A stretch of DNA of 64,000 bases from Chlorobiaceae bacterium (GCA_013334865.1 JAAXWS010000002.1:1-64000), one strand, 5' to 3'. Positions 23,536-33,827 are shown, counted from the first letter of the stretch. Notes: generated by a model not told the origin, from the sequence alone. Translations and numbers: made by a program.

Positions 23536-24730
23536 AGGATTTCATGGCCATGTCGACGATGTCGGTCATGGGCATGCTGCGGTCGTAGACGTGGATGTCG
23601 AACCCCTCCTCCTGCAGCTTCCTGATGGCGGCAAGGCCCTGTGCCTCGTTCGGTCCTCCCCTGCGCACCCAGATCTTGACGTTTTCCATGTAGCCCTTCG
23701 ACTTGCTCTCGCGGAACCCGTTGATGATGCCGCTGAAGGTCGCCTTCACGTCGGTGAAGTTGGCGATGGCGCCGCCCACGATGATGTGCTTGATGTTCGG
23801 GAGGCGGCAGATTGTCTCCGTGAGGGCCTCGACGGCCCAGTCGGCCGGGTCTCCGGAGTACTCCGCATAGTTGGCTATTGTTCCGCCCCTTGCCACGACG
23901 GCATCGGCGTAGAAAACCGATGCTCCGCCGCCTGCCGTCAACAGGGCGACCTCGCCACCGGGCACTTCGACGAACTTGACCGAACCCTTGATCCTGGAGT
24001 CGATGTCCATGATCTGCTGCTCGGCTTCGGTGAACGGACGGCCGATTTCCGAGACCGGCTTGAAGTCCCAGTCGGCGTGGCGGAAACGGGCGTCCCAGTC
24101 GACGTTCATAACCGCGTCGAGAGCAGCGAAGCGCATGTCGCTCTTGCGGATGACAAGCGGGTTGATCTCGATGGACTGCGCATCCTCGTTGTCGAAGCAG
24201 AGGATAAGACGCGAGCTGATCTTTGCGACACGCTCGGCGATCTCGCCTTCGAACCCGGCCTCGACGGCCAGTTCGGTCAGGCGTTCGATCGAGGGATTCT
24301 CGTCGAGTTCGATGAACATGCGCTTGACGGTGCCCCAGTTATCCTCGATATCGATGCCGCCCTTTTTGGAGAGCAGGAGCTCGGAGCCATCCTTGTTGCC
24401 GATAATGGAGAAGTAGTACTCCTCGTCGTGTTCGAGCATCTCCGCGACGATCACCTGACGCACCTCGGCGGTGCCGATTTTGGTGCCGATCATCTCGCGC
24501 GATGCTTCGATCGCTTCGTCGAGTGTAAGTCCGATTTTGACGAGACCGAGCTTGAAACGTCCGCCGATAGCCTCGTGGGCTTTGACAACCAGTTTCGATT
24601 CTCGCAGCCATTTATTAGCTTCGCCAAGCTGAGAAAGACGGTTCGGGTCCATGATCACAACATAATTGGGCACAGGAATGCCCCATTTGTTGAATAATTT
24701 CATGGCAGGCCCTTCAAGGATTTTAGCCAT
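23534..24730 (-). CDS. aclB: ATP-citrate lyase, small subunit AclB
   Basis: 398 residues, the same length as Chlorobium AclB. The N-terminus (MAKILEGPAMKLFNKWGIPVPNY) and the following ATP-grasp fold are typical of the succinyl-CoA synthetase beta-like subunit; ALLTAGGGASVFYADAV and FTDVKATFSGIINGFRE mark the C-terminal CoA-ligase-type domain. It forms the nucleotide-grasp half of the enzyme. The ORF extends 26 codons further upstream, but that stretch (Cys/His/Pro-rich, no family similarity) is outside the conserved start. Confidence 0.95.
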   Translation of the reverse strand: MAKILEGPAMKLFNKWGIPVPNYVVIMDPNRLSQLGEANKWLRESKLVVKAHEAIGGRFKLGLVKIGLTLDEAIEASREMIGTKIGTAEVRQVIVAEMLEHDEEYYFSIIGNKDGSELLLSKKGGIDIEDNWGTVKRMFIELDENPSIERLTELAVEAGFEGEIAERVAKISSRLILCFDNEDAQSIEINPLVIRKSDMRFAALDAVMNVDWDARFRHADWDFKPVSEIGRPFTEAEQQIMDIDSRIKGSVKFVEVPGGEVALLTAGGGASVFYADAVVARGGTIANYAEYSGDPADWAVEALTETICRLPNIKHIIVGGAIANFTDVKATFSGIINGFRESKSKGYMENVKIWVRRGGPNEAQGLAAIRKLQEEGFDIHVYDRSMPMTDIVDMAMKS

Positions 24731-24870
24731 GCCTGTGGAATTTATGTTTGGGTAAGTGCGCGGAAAAAGATGAGTGCAGGAGCAATATATAACTATATTC
24801 GTTTGCAATCCAAGGGATTAAGGACTGTTAAGGGTGTGAAAACGAAAGAAAAACCATAAAAAAACGCATT

Positions 24871-25716
24871 ATGACCGATTTTATCGCCTGGTGGCAGCAG
24901 CTTCCCTCTATGATGGATCCTGTGATCTTCACGGTGGGGGGAATCGCCATCCGCTGGTACGGGATGATGTATGTCGTCGCGTTTGCGATCGTCTACCTGC
25001 TTTCACGGTTCCGGATGTCAACCGAAAAACTTGCTTTCGACAAGTCATTCCCGGGCGATGCCCTCACCTGGGCGATGGGCGGCGTGCTGCTGGGTGGCCG
25101 TATCGGCTACATCCTTTTTTACGGGTTCCACGATTTCCTGGCCAACCCTATAGGTTCGATCATTCCCGTCGCGACCACCAACGGCGCCTGCCGTTTCTCG
25201 GGTATCTCGGGGATGTCCTATCATGGCGCCCTCATTGGCGTGGTCATCGCCATTGCTCTGTTCACCCGAAAAAGCGGCAAGGGGTTCCTGGAGACCTTCG
25301 ACCTTTTCATTCCCGCACTGCCGCTCGGCTACACCTTCGGCAGGCTCGGCAACTTCATCAACGGGGAGCTTTACGGCAGGGTGACGACCGCGGCCATAGG
25401 GATGCACTTCCCCCAGGCTCCCGGATACGGACTGCGGCATCCATCGCAACTCTATGAAGCGTTTTTTGAAGGTATCGTGCTGTTCGTGCTCCTCTGGTCG
25501 CTGCGCAAGAAAGCCCCGTATACCGGGTTCCTGTCGGGTCTTTATCTTTTGGGTTACGGTGTCGTCCGCTTCTTCATCGAGTTCTTCCGGGAACCCGACG
25601 CACAGCTCGGTTTCGTGTTCCTCAGCTTTTCGATGGGCCAGGTGCTCTGCTTCATCATGATGGCGGCCGGCATCGGGATCATTGTTGCGAACCGGCCATC
25701 GACGTTGCGCAGGTAG
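24871..25716 (+). CDS. lgt: Prolipoprotein diacylglyceryl transferase
   Basis: 281 residues, seven predicted helices. It transfers diacylglycerol from phosphatidylglycerol to the lipobox Cys of lipoprotein precursors in the inner membrane. Family markers: RWYGMMYVVAF, GRIGYILFYG, MSYHGALIG and the signature GRLGNFINGELYGR, then LRHPSQLYEAFFEG and FFREPD. It divergently faces aclB across 140 bases. It would be needed to lipidate the cytochrome c at 9163 and the BMP lipoprotein at 55710. Confidence 0.96.
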   Translation: MTDFIAWWQQLPSMMDPVIFTVGGIAIRWYGMMYVVAFAIVYLLSRFRMSTEKLAFDKSFPGDALTWAMGGVLLGGRIGYILFYGFHDFLANPIGSIIPVATTNGACRFSGISGMSYHGALIGVVIAIALFTRKSGKGFLETFDLFIPALPLGYTFGRLGNFINGELYGRVTTAAIGMHFPQAPGYGLRHPSQLYEAFFEGIVLFVLLWSLRKKAPYTGFLSGLYLLGYGVVRFFIEFFREPDAQLGFVFLSFSMGQVLCFIMMAAGIGIIVANRPSTLRR

Positions 25717-25720
25717 CATT

Positions 25721-25755
25721 GAAAAGCCGCTGCAGAAACAGCGGCTTTTCTTTAT
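25721..25755. terminator. Bidirectional terminator after lgt
   Basis: GAAAAGCCGCTG (25721-25732) and CAGCGGCTTTTC (25739-25750) form a perfect 12-bp stem around a 6-nt loop. It overlaps the end of the converging GDT1-type gene. Confidence 0.93.
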
Positions 25756-26447
25756 ATGATATCTTTCTCGTTTTCCCCTTCAGTGGGGGCAGGCCTTTGC
25801 CAGAAGAAAAGCAAGCCGAGCAACGCCACGACGAAAAGGCCTCCGCCCCAGACCGGCAGGCCGAAATTGCGCCCGCCATCGTACATGTTCCAGGCGCCGA
25901 ACGCGAAGAAGATGAACGAAGCCCCATAGCCGATCGCCTTTTCAGGAAGGTTCCTGCCCAGCATCTTGCCGACGATTACCGCCAGACCGTCCGAAACCAC
26001 CATGCCGACCGTCGACCCGATCCACACGGGAAGGAACGGGTTGGTCGTGGCGAGGCTGATCGTCGAAAGCATGGTCTTGTCCCCGAGCTCTGCCATGAAG
26101 AATGTGGTAAAGACGAGCCAGAACGGGTTGACGCCGGTCTTGCACTCGGTTTTGTCGTCATCGTCGAGGCTGTCTCCCCTCAGCGTCCAGAAGCCGAAGG
26201 CGATGAACGAGATGCCGGCGACGAAGGTGATCCAGTCACCCGGCAGCATCGAGCCCATGAGCCAGCCGATGCCGGCAGAAAAGATATGGACGGCGAGCGT
26301 TGCCCAGAAGATGCCCGACATCACCACCCGGGTGCTGTAGCAGGTAGCGAGAGCAAGGGCGACGAGCTGGGTCTTGTCGCCCAGCTCGGCGATGAAGATC
26401 ATGCCGAGGGAAAGCCAGAAAGCGTGCATTGGAATATGGTTTGCCAT
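25752..26447 (-). CDS. GDT1/TMEM165 (UPF0016)-family cation transporter
   Basis: 231 residues from this start. Two copies of the family signature are clear, [14 protein letters not shown] and [14 protein letters not shown], in inverted three-helix repeats separated by an acidic loop ([13 protein letters not shown]). Members export Mn2+ or exchange Ca2+/Mn2+ for H+ across the inner membrane. The ORF reaches 26495, but [13 protein letters not shown] at 26447 is the likely start; an alternative Met is at 26429. No ribosome site is clear for any of them. No Mn riboswitch is visible; the gap to the lipocalin gene is under 60 bases. Confidence 0.85.
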   Translation of the reverse strand: MANHIPMHAFWLSLGMIFIAELGDKTQLVALALATCYSTRVVMSGIFWATLAVHIFSAGIGWLMGSMLPGDWITFVAGISFIAFGFWTLRGDSLDDDDKTECKTGVNPFWLVFTTFFMAELGDKTMLSTISLATTNPFLPVWIGSTVGMVVSDGLAVIVGKMLGRNLPEKAIGYGASFIFFAFGAWNMYDGGRNFGLPVWGGGLFVVALLGLLFFWQRPAPTEGENEKDII

Positions 26448-26506
26448 TGAAAAACAGGTGGCGGGCAAAATATTCCAATTGGCGACAATATCCAACTTGT
26501 CAGCCT

Positions 26507-26992
26507 TCAGCCGTGTTTCGTCCTGACCAGCCTTGCCGTGTCGATCCTCTTCTCTTGCAGAAGCCCGATCATCCGGGCGTACGCCGCTTCATCGGGATAG
26601 GGTGTCCTGGAGAGCAACCAGCAGCGGGAGCGGTCCGGGTTGGAGACCAGCGCCCACGAGTAGTCGTCGGCAAGCCCGACGATCCAGTAATCGGCCTTGA
26701 TGAACCTGAAGAAGGTGACGATCAGCCTGGCGTTGCCGCTGCCGGGCACCGGAACCGCCGTCGCCCGTATCGAGGCTTCCCTGCCGCCCCTCCTGCAGGA
26801 GTTGCGGACAAGCACCTTTCCGCCTCCCGGCGCCAGGGTATACTCGGCCTTCGTGTTGGTGCAGCGGTTCTGCTGCCTGCTTGGTATTGCGGCGATCTCA
26901 TACCAGGTGCCGCAGTATCTCTGCACGTCGACCTCCTGCACCGTCTCGGGGCCGTTCAGCAGGTGCATTTTTCGGAACAGTTTCCTGAACAT
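26507..26992 (-). CDS. Blc-type bacterial lipocalin
   Basis: 161 residues. The lipocalin fingerprint is plain: [11 protein letters not shown] (motif 1, GXW) and [31 protein letters not shown] (motifs 2 and 3) with a C-terminal helix ([18 protein letters not shown]). Bacterial lipocalins of this group are usually outer-membrane lipoproteins that bind lysophospholipids or fatty acids. Here no lipobox or signal peptide precedes the barrel ([14 protein letters not shown]), so either the start is further upstream or the protein is cytoplasmic. Confidence 0.85.
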   Translation of the reverse strand: MFRKLFRKMHLLNGPETVQEVDVQRYCGTWYEIAAIPSRQQNRCTNTKAEYTLAPGGGKVLVRNSCRRGGREASIRATAVPVPGSGNARLIVTFFRFIKADYWIVGLADDYSWALVSNPDRSRCWLLSRTPYPDEAAYARMIGLLQEKRIDTARLVRTKHG

Positions 26993-27144
26993 TGCTTCTT
27001 GTGGCTGGTTTCTGCGTTCGGATTTCTCTTTCCCTGAACACTGTCGCCAGGCATGAAGTTCATCCGGAAACCTGCCGATATTGCTTTAATCACGCATTTT
27101 CAATACCATACCATCTACGGTCCGTCCACAAAGAGCCTGTTGCC

Positions 27145-27816
27145 ATGGAGTTCATCCGAATCGCCGTCGAAAATGACATCCCGCAATGTGCCCGCCTGCT
27201 TTCCTACCTTTTCAGCCAGGAGCATGAATTCAGCCCGGATCCTGAGCTTCAGGAGCAGGGGCTGGGCATGATCGTCGGCCAACCTTCCGCAGGGACGATC
27301 TTCGTGTGCGAACTGGAGGGGGCGATCATCGGCATGGTCATGCTGCTGGGCACCGTGAGCACTGCCCTTGGCCGGAAGGCCGCCCTGCTCGAAGACATGG
27401 TCGTCTCCCCTGAACATCGTGGCCGGGGCATCGGCTCGCGCCTGCTCGAACATGCCTGCGACTGGGCGGTGAAGCAGGGATTCGGCAGGATCACCCTCCT
27501 GACCGACGGCGACAATGATGACGCCCACAGGTTCTATGCCGCAAAGGGTTTCTCACGATCTGATATGGTGGTATTCAGGAAGCATCTTCCGACGCCGCAG
27601 GCTCCAGCGGTTCCACCCCAAGCCATCGGTCAGGCAGGAGGCGTCTTGCCGGCATGGATATGCGAGGAGTGCGGGTATGTCTATGATCCCTCCGAAGGAG
27701 ACCTCGAATGGAACATCAGGCCAGGGGTTCCATTCGAGCGGCTTCCCGCCGAGTGGTGCTGCCTGGTCTGCAGCGCATCACGCGATCAGTTCCGGCCCTT
27801 CGACTCGCAACTGTAA
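27145..27816 (+). CDS. GNAT acetyltransferase-rubredoxin fusion protein
   Basis: 223 residues. The N-terminal domain (about 1-150) is a GNAT acyltransferase with the acetyl-CoA loop EDMVVSPEHRGRGIGSRLLEH and TDGDNDDAHRFYAAKGFSRS. After a Pro/Ala/Gln-rich linker (about 150-168) comes a complete rubredoxin: CEECGYVYDP...PGVPFERLPAEWCCLVC, with iron ligands C173, C176, C206 and C209. Rubredoxin carries single electrons; its joining to an acetyltransferase is uncommon. Start chosen at 27145 (MEFIRIAVEN), where GNAT homology begins; the ORF extends 51 codons upstream without family similarity. Confidence 0.85.
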   Translation: MEFIRIAVENDIPQCARLLSYLFSQEHEFSPDPELQEQGLGMIVGQPSAGTIFVCELEGAIIGMVMLLGTVSTALGRKAALLEDMVVSPEHRGRGIGSRLLEHACDWAVKQGFGRITLLTDGDNDDAHRFYAAKGFSRSDMVVFRKHLPTPQAPAVPPQAIGQAGGVLPAWICEECGYVYDPSEGDLEWNIRPGVPFERLPAEWCCLVCSASRDQFRPFDSQL

Positions 27817-27821
27817 GGGGA

Positions 27822-29072
27822 TTATTCGCTTTTGCTGTCCAGCGAGTGGCTGGTCGCGATGGCGGCGGCCTTGCCGGCAGGATAGAGGCTGACGAGGAGG
27901 CAGAGGGCGATCGTGGCGATGCCGACCGTGAGGAAGTCGGCCGCATGCATGCTCACCGGATAGGCGTCGATGATGAAGGCGCTTTTCGATGGAAGCTGCA
28001 CAAGGCCCCAGCTCTCCTGTGCCGTGCAGATGCCCCAGGCGACTGCCGAGCCGACGACGGTGCCTGCCAGGCCGGTCAGCCCGCCCTCGATGATGAAGAT
28101 CGTCATGAACTCACGGCGTTCCAGGCCAAGGCAGCGCAGGTAGAACAGTTCGTGACGCTTGTCGATGACGGTCATGGCCAGCGATCCGGCGAGGCTGAGC
28201 ACCGCGACGATAATCACCAGCATGAGCACGCTGAAGCTTGCCCACTTTTCAAGCTGCATGACCACGAACAGGTCGCGGTGCTTCTCATCGAGCGTCCTGA
28301 CCTTGAGGCGACCTTCGAGCCGGTGCTTCGAGAGCCAGCGTAAGAGGTTCCTTTCAAGGTTGCGGTCGGAGACAGTCCCGGAGCCCCTGATGTCGATGCC
28401 GGAATAGCGCTCCTGCCCGAGCATGAGGATGCTCCTCGCCGTGGAGTCCGAAGCCAGCACATAGCGGTCGTCGAAGATCTTCTGGAGCGAAAAGAGGGAT
28501 GCCACGCCCGCGTCGGTCAGCGAGAGCGCCGGCAGGAGGTATGGCTGGTCGAGCGCCTGGAGACCGACCGAGATCAGCTCGGGGCTGAAGAGGCGTACCC
28601 TGTCGCCGGGGATGAGACCGAGCCGGTAGGCGAGCGCCTCGCCCAGGGAAACGCTTCCCGATCCGAAATAGGGTGTCTCCCGACGTTTCTGGCCCATGAG
28701 CCGTTGCTGCCCCTCCTCCGTCAGGCCCTTGACCGTCACCAGTTCACTCCGGGCCCCCTTTGCCAGTACCGCCGGCCCTTCAGCAAACGGCTGGGCCCAG
28801 GAGACTCCGTCCACCAGTTTCACGGAGCGTATCAGGGAGTCCGGAACCGCGACGGAGCGTTCCCTGACGGGCACCAGCTGCACCGGGCTCTCGATGGAGA
28901 GGAAGAGCTCCCTGGAAAGTTTCTGGAAACCGTTGAGCACGCTCATGACCACCAGCAGCGTCGATACTCCCACGATGATGCCGCCGAGGCTGATTCCCGA
29001 AATGATGTTGATGACCCGGAACCTCTTGCGTGCGAAGCTGTAGCGGCCCGCTATCCAGAAACCTGTCTTCAT
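27822..29072 (-). CDS. LolC/LolE-family lipoprotein-releasing ABC permease (second)
   Basis: 416 residues from this start, with an N-terminal helix ([20 protein letters not shown]), a large periplasmic domain and three C-terminal helices with the FtsX-like [18 protein letters not shown] coupling loop. LolCE transfers outer-membrane lipoproteins from the inner membrane to the carrier LolA, driven by the LolD ATPase; no LolD or LolA is encoded nearby. [16 protein letters not shown] is the chosen start, with GAGGAG about 10 bases upstream. Thirteen bases separate it from the paralogue upstream, so the two may form a heterodimer. Confidence 0.82.
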   Translation of the reverse strand: MKTGFWIAGRYSFARKRFRVINIISGISLGGIIVGVSTLLVVMSVLNGFQKLSRELFLSIESPVQLVPVRERSVAVPDSLIRSVKLVDGVSWAQPFAEGPAVLAKGARSELVTVKGLTEEGQQRLMGQKRRETPYFGSGSVSLGEALAYRLGLIPGDRVRLFSPELISVGLQALDQPYLLPALSLTDAGVASLFSLQKIFDDRYVLASDSTARSILMLGQERYSGIDIRGSGTVSDRNLERNLLRWLSKHRLEGRLKVRTLDEKHRDLFVVMQLEKWASFSVLMLVIIVAVLSLAGSLAMTVIDKRHELFYLRCLGLERREFMTIFIIEGGLTGLAGTVVGSAVAWGICTAQESWGLVQLPSKSAFIIDAYPVSMHAADFLTVGIATIALCLLVSLYPAGKAAAIATSHSLDSKSE

Positions 29073-29085
29073 CGCGAAGGGCTCC

Positions 29086-30354
29086 TCAAGCGGCAAGCGC
29101 CGTTCCGGGTTTGAGCGAAGCGGCGAGCCTGGACGGAATGAAGGCGAAGAGAAGCGCCAGGAGGGCAACACCCGTCGAAACGACCAGGTAATCAACAGGA
29201 TCGATCAGGATGGGCACGTGCTTGATGAAGTAGCTCTTCTCGGGCAGGGAGATCAGGTGGAACCGCTGCTCGAAGAGGGAGAGTCCGAGGGCGCAGAGGT
29301 CGCCGGCGCCGATCCCCACCAGCGAGATCATGAAGGCCTGACCCATGAATATCGCACTGATCCGCCCGGGTTCGAGTCCGAGTGCCGAAAGCATGCCGAT
29401 CTCCTTCGTTTTCTCGATGATCAGCACCAGCAGGGTCGAGACGATGTTGAAGACGGCTACAACCGTTATGGTGACGATGAGCAGCGGCATGACGTTCTTC
29501 TGCAGCTTCAGCCACTCGAACAGGTTTGCATAGCGTTCGTAGACCGTGTAGGTGTAGAAGGGGTAGCCCATCGTACCTGCGACGGAAGCGGATATCGCGG
29601 GAAGATCGTGAAGGTCGGAGACGTTGGCTTCAAAGCCGGTGACCATGCCCGGACGGTATCGCTCCTGCAGCGCCCTGAGGTCGGCGAACGCCACGATGTC
29701 GTCGAACCCCTCGGTCAGCCCGGTTTCATAGACGCCGGCCACTGTCGCCACTTCGAGGTCCAGGTTCGAAAGCAGGTCGAGAATCGACTGGCGCGGGTCG
29801 GCAAGCGATGCGCTCCCCTCTTTGCCGAGCCCGACGATCATGATCCGGTCTCCGGTCCTCACGCCGAGTGTTTCCGCCAGCGACTTGCCGATCATCACCG
29901 GCAGCGAGGCTGAAGGGCTGCGCTGCAGCGAGCGGACCTGAGCTGCCGTACCGGGAGCGAAGCGGTGGAGCTGCTCTTCGGTGATCCCCCTGACGACGGC
30001 CGGTGCCACGACATCCTTTCCCTTGCCTGCAGGGCCGCGGCTCCTGAGCATGACATTCATTTCGAGGAAGGGTGACGCAGACACGATGCTCCGGTTCCGT
30101 CGGATGAGTTCAAGGTCGTGGCGGGTCTCAGGGAACGGGCGGTCGTCGGGCTGGCGGACCTGTAAATGCGAGGTGAAGGTGATGAGCTTGCCTTCGATGA
30201 TCGAGGCGAAGCCGCTGACGATCGAAAGGGTGAGGATGAGTGCCGCGGTTCCGACGGCGATGCCGAGCACGGATGCCGTGACGATGAAGGTCGGCCTTGA
30301 CAACGATCTCGGTTTGAACGCGAACCTTCTGGCGATGTAGAGTTCGGTGCGCAT
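29086..30354 (-). CDS. LolC/LolE-family lipoprotein-releasing ABC permease (first)
   Basis: 422 residues, [17 protein letters not shown] start, N-terminal helix ([21 protein letters not shown]) and an MacB-like periplasmic domain, then three helices with the [21 protein letters not shown] cytoplasmic loop typical of LolC/E and FtsX permeases. Its ATG overlaps the last base of the diguanylate cyclase stop codon (TAATG), so it is translated in the same operon. Paralogous to the next gene. Confidence 0.82.
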   Translation of the reverse strand: MRTELYIARRFAFKPRSLSRPTFIVTASVLGIAVGTAALILTLSIVSGFASIIEGKLITFTSHLQVRQPDDRPFPETRHDLELIRRNRSIVSASPFLEMNVMLRSRGPAGKGKDVVAPAVVRGITEEQLHRFAPGTAAQVRSLQRSPSASLPVMIGKSLAETLGVRTGDRIMIVGLGKEGSASLADPRQSILDLLSNLDLEVATVAGVYETGLTEGFDDIVAFADLRALQERYRPGMVTGFEANVSDLHDLPAISASVAGTMGYPFYTYTVYERYANLFEWLKLQKNVMPLLIVTITVVAVFNIVSTLLVLIIEKTKEIGMLSALGLEPGRISAIFMGQAFMISLVGIGAGDLCALGLSLFEQRFHLISLPEKSYFIKHVPILIDPVDYLVVSTGVALLALLFAFIPSRLAASLKPGTALAA

Positions 30355-31631
30355 TACTTCTCCTGGGCGTCCTCCTCCTCCCTGATGAACGCGATAACGC
30401 GGTTTCTCCCCTGTTCCTTGGCCTGGTAGAGGGCATGATCCGCGTTGTTGATCAGCGAGTACCAGTCTGCCGCGTCGTCCGGCCAGGTCGCCAGGCCGAT
30501 GCTCACGGTGAGCTGGCCTTCAGGCTGGCGGTGTTCGTGGTCGAAGGGTTCGGCTTCGATGATCTGGCGCAGCCTCTCGGCGATCTCGAAGCTCATGTAC
30601 CGGTCCGTCTTGGGAAAGAGGATCGCGAACTCCTCGCCGCCGAACCGCGAAGGGATGTCCGTGACGCGGCACTGCTCCCTGATGATCGCCGCCATCCTCT
30701 CGAGCACCTTGTCGCCGGCGATGTGCCCGTAGGCGTCGTTGTACTGCTTGAAGTGGTCGATGTCCACCATGGCCAGCGAGATGAAGTCTCCGAACCTCTT
30801 GGCCCGCTCGACATCGATGATCAGGTGCTCCTTGAAGTGGCGGTAGTTGTAGAGGCAGGTCTTCTCGTCGCGGATGTAGAGCTCGTCGAGCTTCTTGTTC
30901 TTCTCCTCGATCTCCCGGCAGAGTCCGGCAACCGATTCGGTGACGTACCGGAGCTCCGGAGAGGGGTCCGGGTCGGACAGTATCGTGGAGGTCGCCTCTG
31001 CGGTTTCGTGGACGCTCTCCGGGATGTTCCGGTTCAGCTGCGTCAGCCGAAGGGCCAGCTGGTTCAGGGGGACCAGCAGGTGGCGGTAGTTCGAGAGCAG
31101 GAGCCTCCCGGTAGCGAACATGATCGTGAGCAGAAGCGTACCGATGAAGACCATGAAGAGGTGGAGGGCGGAAACGATTGAACTGCTGCTGTCGGCGATC
31201 TTCCTGGTGCTCCCCAGGATCATCGTGTCGAGTTCGATGAGCATGAGGCCGATCGACTCCCTGCTGACTTTTGCCCTTCCGGATTTTCCTTCGGCAAGCC
31301 ATGATTCAACCTGCCCTCCCTTACGGATGGCCTCCCTTCTCCCGCTTTCGGAAAACCGTGCGCGTTCAAGCACGAGCCTCGCCTCGATGTCGCTGCTGTC
31401 GGCAGGCGTAAGGTCGGGCCTGGTGAGGCGCTCGTCGAGGGACGCCAGGGCTACCCTGCACTGGACAAGGTCCTTGTAGAATGCCTGCTCCTCGTCGATC
31501 GTGCGCAGTTGCGAGGACTGGTAGACGCCGAACCATGCGGTGACGGCGATCGCAAGCAGCAGGATGACCGTGCCGGCGGCGAATGCCCATCTGAGCGACA
31601 CCTTTGCCATGCTTTCGGGATCATGGGCCAT
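30354..31631 (-). CDS. Membrane-bound GGDEF diguanylate cyclase
   Basis: 425 residues. Two membrane helices (about 14-34 and 155-177) bracket a ~120-residue periplasmic sensor region, then a short HAMP-like/coiled stretch and a C-terminal GGDEF domain. The active site GGEEF (331-335) and the substrate phrase VDIDHFKQYND are intact. RVTD (R322 and D325), five residues before it, is the inhibitory RxxD site, so product inhibition by c-di-GMP is expected. It should make c-di-GMP from GTP. Its neighbours upstream (periplasmic PBP) and downstream (Lol-type permeases) suggest that binding of a small ligand in the periplasm could gate it; that is inference. Confidence 0.92.
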   Translation of the reverse strand: MAHDPESMAKVSLRWAFAAGTVILLLAIAVTAWFGVYQSSQLRTIDEEQAFYKDLVQCRVALASLDERLTRPDLTPADSSDIEARLVLERARFSESGRREAIRKGGQVESWLAEGKSGRAKVSRESIGLMLIELDTMILGSTRKIADSSSSIVSALHLFMVFIGTLLLTIMFATGRLLLSNYRHLLVPLNQLALRLTQLNRNIPESVHETAEATSTILSDPDPSPELRYVTESVAGLCREIEEKNKKLDELYIRDEKTCLYNYRHFKEHLIIDVERAKRFGDFISLAMVDIDHFKQYNDAYGHIAGDKVLERMAAIIREQCRVTDIPSRFGGEEFAILFPKTDRYMSFEIAERLRQIIEAEPFDHEHRQPEGQLTVSIGLATWPDDAADWYSLINNADHALYQAKEQGRNRVIAFIREEEDAQEK

Positions 31632-31638
31632 GCGACAC

Positions 31639-32580
31639 CTATTTCAGGATGATGGTTCTGACCGTCTGCCGATACGGAGCCATGTCTCCCCTTTCGAACA
31701 GTTTCTGCCCCTCCTTGCTCAGCCATGCGCCGAAACCTGTTGCCGTGGGATCGAACGGATCGTAGAGGTAGTAGACGATCGAAACGAGCGGATAGTCGCC
31801 CGAGTAGACGGTTGCCGGGGAGGCCTCGACAGGGGGCGCAGCGGCATCCCGGCTGACGGGCATCGCCTTGATCCTGCTCCCGTTCCCGGACCTGAGCGCT
31901 GCGGCATATTCGGGCAGGGTCACGATGGCTGCAGCCTGTTCGTCCCCGGCCACGCGAGAAATCAGCTCGCCGACGTCCCTGGTCGCAGTTGCCGAAATGT
32001 GGCCCGTCTTGCCGAAAAGAATCGAGGAGAGGACGGCGCGTGAACGGAAGTCGCTGCCGTCGATGCAGGCCACGATATGGCCGGTCCTGCCGCCCAGCTG
32101 TTGCCAGTCGGTCAGGCGGCCGGAGAAGATCTCCTTGAGGGTGCCGACGCTTACCGACCGGAGCGGATTGGCGCGGTTGACGATGAAGATGAGGGCGTTC
32201 CTGGCGATCGGCTCGCGCCTGACAGGCCGTTTCAGCGATGCGACCACCGAATCCTCCTCCCTGATGAGGGCTCCGTCGACGACGGCGCCGCCGGCCTCCC
32301 TGTCGAGCAGTCGAAGGACGGTGCGTCCGGAAGGTTCGGGCGAAAGCGAGACACGGGTCTCCGGGTAGTGGGCCGAAAAACTCTTCAACTGGAGCTCCAT
32401 GACCGTCATGAGCGAACGGTCCACCGCAACCGATGCGTCACCGCTGGTTGCGGTAATGCTCGGTACGACCGAGCGGAATCGAGCCCCTTGGGAAGGCGTG
32501 CGCATCCACATCCAGACCGGTACCAGGATGCCTGCGGCGAGCGCGATAGCGATGCTTATGTTCCGAGCCCTGTTATCCAT
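31639..32580 (-). CDS. PstS-like periplasmic substrate-binding protein
   Basis: 313 residues, N-terminal hydrophobic anchor/signal (ISIAIALAAGILVPVWMW), then a PBP-like domain with LKEIFSGRLTDWQQLGGRTGHIV, the phrase by which PstS relatives are known, and GFGAWLSKEGQKLFERGDMAPY near the C-terminus. The family normally captures phosphate or related anions. It lacks an adjacent PstC/A/B, and sits in one operon with a diguanylate cyclase, so it may act as a sensor input and not as an importer component. Confidence 0.78.
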   Translation of the reverse strand: MDNRARNISIAIALAAGILVPVWMWMRTPSQGARFRSVVPSITATSGDASVAVDRSLMTVMELQLKSFSAHYPETRVSLSPEPSGRTVLRLLDREAGGAVVDGALIREEDSVVASLKRPVRREPIARNALIFIVNRANPLRSVSVGTLKEIFSGRLTDWQQLGGRTGHIVACIDGSDFRSRAVLSSILFGKTGHISATATRDVGELISRVAGDEQAAAIVTLPEYAAALRSGNGSRIKAMPVSRDAAAPPVEASPATVYSGDYPLVSIVYYLYDPFDPTATGFGAWLSKEGQKLFERGDMAPYRQTVRTIILK

Positions 32581-32746
32581 GTGGTTCCGGGTTCGTTGAG
32601 CGGTAGGTCGCCGGGTCTATTATCCTTCAGATAAATATAGAAAAAAAAAGGACATGTGGGCAATTGTCACGGCCTCGTAAAAAAATAACTCCTGAGGTAT
32701 TTCAGCTATTGAAAATCTTGTCTAATTAAGTAATATATCCGCCTTC

Positions 32747-32766
32747 CCGGATATTTATTCATCCGG
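32747..32766. promoter_or_regulatory. Candidate ArgR operator before argC
   Basis: CCGGATATTTATTCATCCGG has 6-bp perfect inverted ends and, on the minus strand, matches the ARG-box half-site TGAAT followed by four A/T (TGAATAAATAT). It lies 17 bases before the argC start. An argR gene lies in the same operon, which makes autoregulation likely, but no binding has been tested. Confidence 0.5.
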
Positions 32767-32783
32767 TTGGAAAAGCGACGGGA

Positions 32784-33827
32784 ATGGCTGAAAACGAAGC
32801 GAAACGAATCCCCATGGAGCTGCAGAATAAATACACGGCATCGATCATCGGCGCATCCGGATACTCGGGTGCCGAGCTGACCGGCCTGCTTATGAAACAT
32901 CCGGCTGTCGAGCTGGAAGAGCTTTACGCCCATACCCAGGCTGGGAGGCATTTTTCCGAACTCTATCCGGCGATCGGCTGCGACCGGGTTTTCCAGGCCT
33001 ATGACGGCCAGGCGGGAAGCGACATCTATTTCCTGGCCCTTCCGCACGGCGAGGCTCTGCAGCTCGTGCCCGGCCTGATTGCTTCGGGCAGGAAGGTCGT
33101 CGACCTCTCCGGCGACTATCGGCTGAAGAATGTCGGGGAGCATGAGAAATTCTATGGCGGCTTGAAATCTGCCGATGCGGTGCTTCAGTACGGTATGCCC
33201 GAGCTTTTCCGCAGCGCGATCTCCGGTTCGACGGCCATCAGCAACCCCGGATGCTATGCGACCAGCATCATCCTGGGGCTTGCTCCCCTGTTCAGGGGCG
33301 GCATGGATGGCGTCCGGGTCGAATCGGTGAACGTCACCGCGGTGTCCGGTATCTCCGGCGCCGGTCGGAGCTCGAAGACCGAACTCTCGTTCTCGGAGAT
33401 GAGCGGCAACGTGCGGGCCTACAAGGTCGGCTTGCACCAGCATACCCCGGAGATCATGCAGGCGCTCGGCAGTTCGACCGTCGAACCGGGCTTCAGGTTC
33501 GTGTTCACCCCCATGATCGCCCCCTACGTCAGGGGCATCTACTCGGTGCTGAACGTGCAGCTTGCTTCGCCGGTGTCGAAGGATTCGATCCTCAGCCTCT
33601 ACCGCGGCTTCTATGCGGATGCCGCGTTCGTGCGCCTGCGGGATACCGTGACTGAGGTGCGCCACGTGGCCCATACGAACTTCTGCGACGTCAGCCTCGC
33701 CTGGCAGGCGGATGGTTCGCTGGTCATCGTCACGGCCATCGACAACCTGGTGAAAGGGGCCGCCGGCCAGGCGGTGCAGAACATGAACCTCATGCTCGGC
33801 ATCGACGAAACGACAGGTCTGCTCTGA
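32784..33827 (+). CDS. argC: N-acetyl-gamma-glutamyl-phosphate reductase
   Basis: 347 residues. NADPH-dependent reduction of N-acetylglutamyl phosphate to the semialdehyde, third step of arginine synthesis. NAD(P) site [10 protein letters not shown] near 22-32; catalytic cysteine C157 in [19 protein letters not shown] and HQHTPE are conserved. It opens the argCJBFRG operon, spaced 24 bases from argJ. A second Met (residue 11, [10 protein letters not shown]) is an equally good start. Confidence 0.96.
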   Translation: MAENEAKRIPMELQNKYTASIIGASGYSGAELTGLLMKHPAVELEELYAHTQAGRHFSELYPAIGCDRVFQAYDGQAGSDIYFLALPHGEALQLVPGLIASGRKVVDLSGDYRLKNVGEHEKFYGGLKSADAVLQYGMPELFRSAISGSTAISNPGCYATSIILGLAPLFRGGMDGVRVESVNVTAVSGISGAGRSSKTELSFSEMSGNVRAYKVGLHQHTPEIMQALGSSTVEPGFRFVFTPMIAPYVRGIYSVLNVQLASPVSKDSILSLYRGFYADAAFVRLRDTVTEVRHVAHTNFCDVSLAWQADGSLVIVTAIDNLVKGAAGQAVQNMNLMLGIDETTGLL

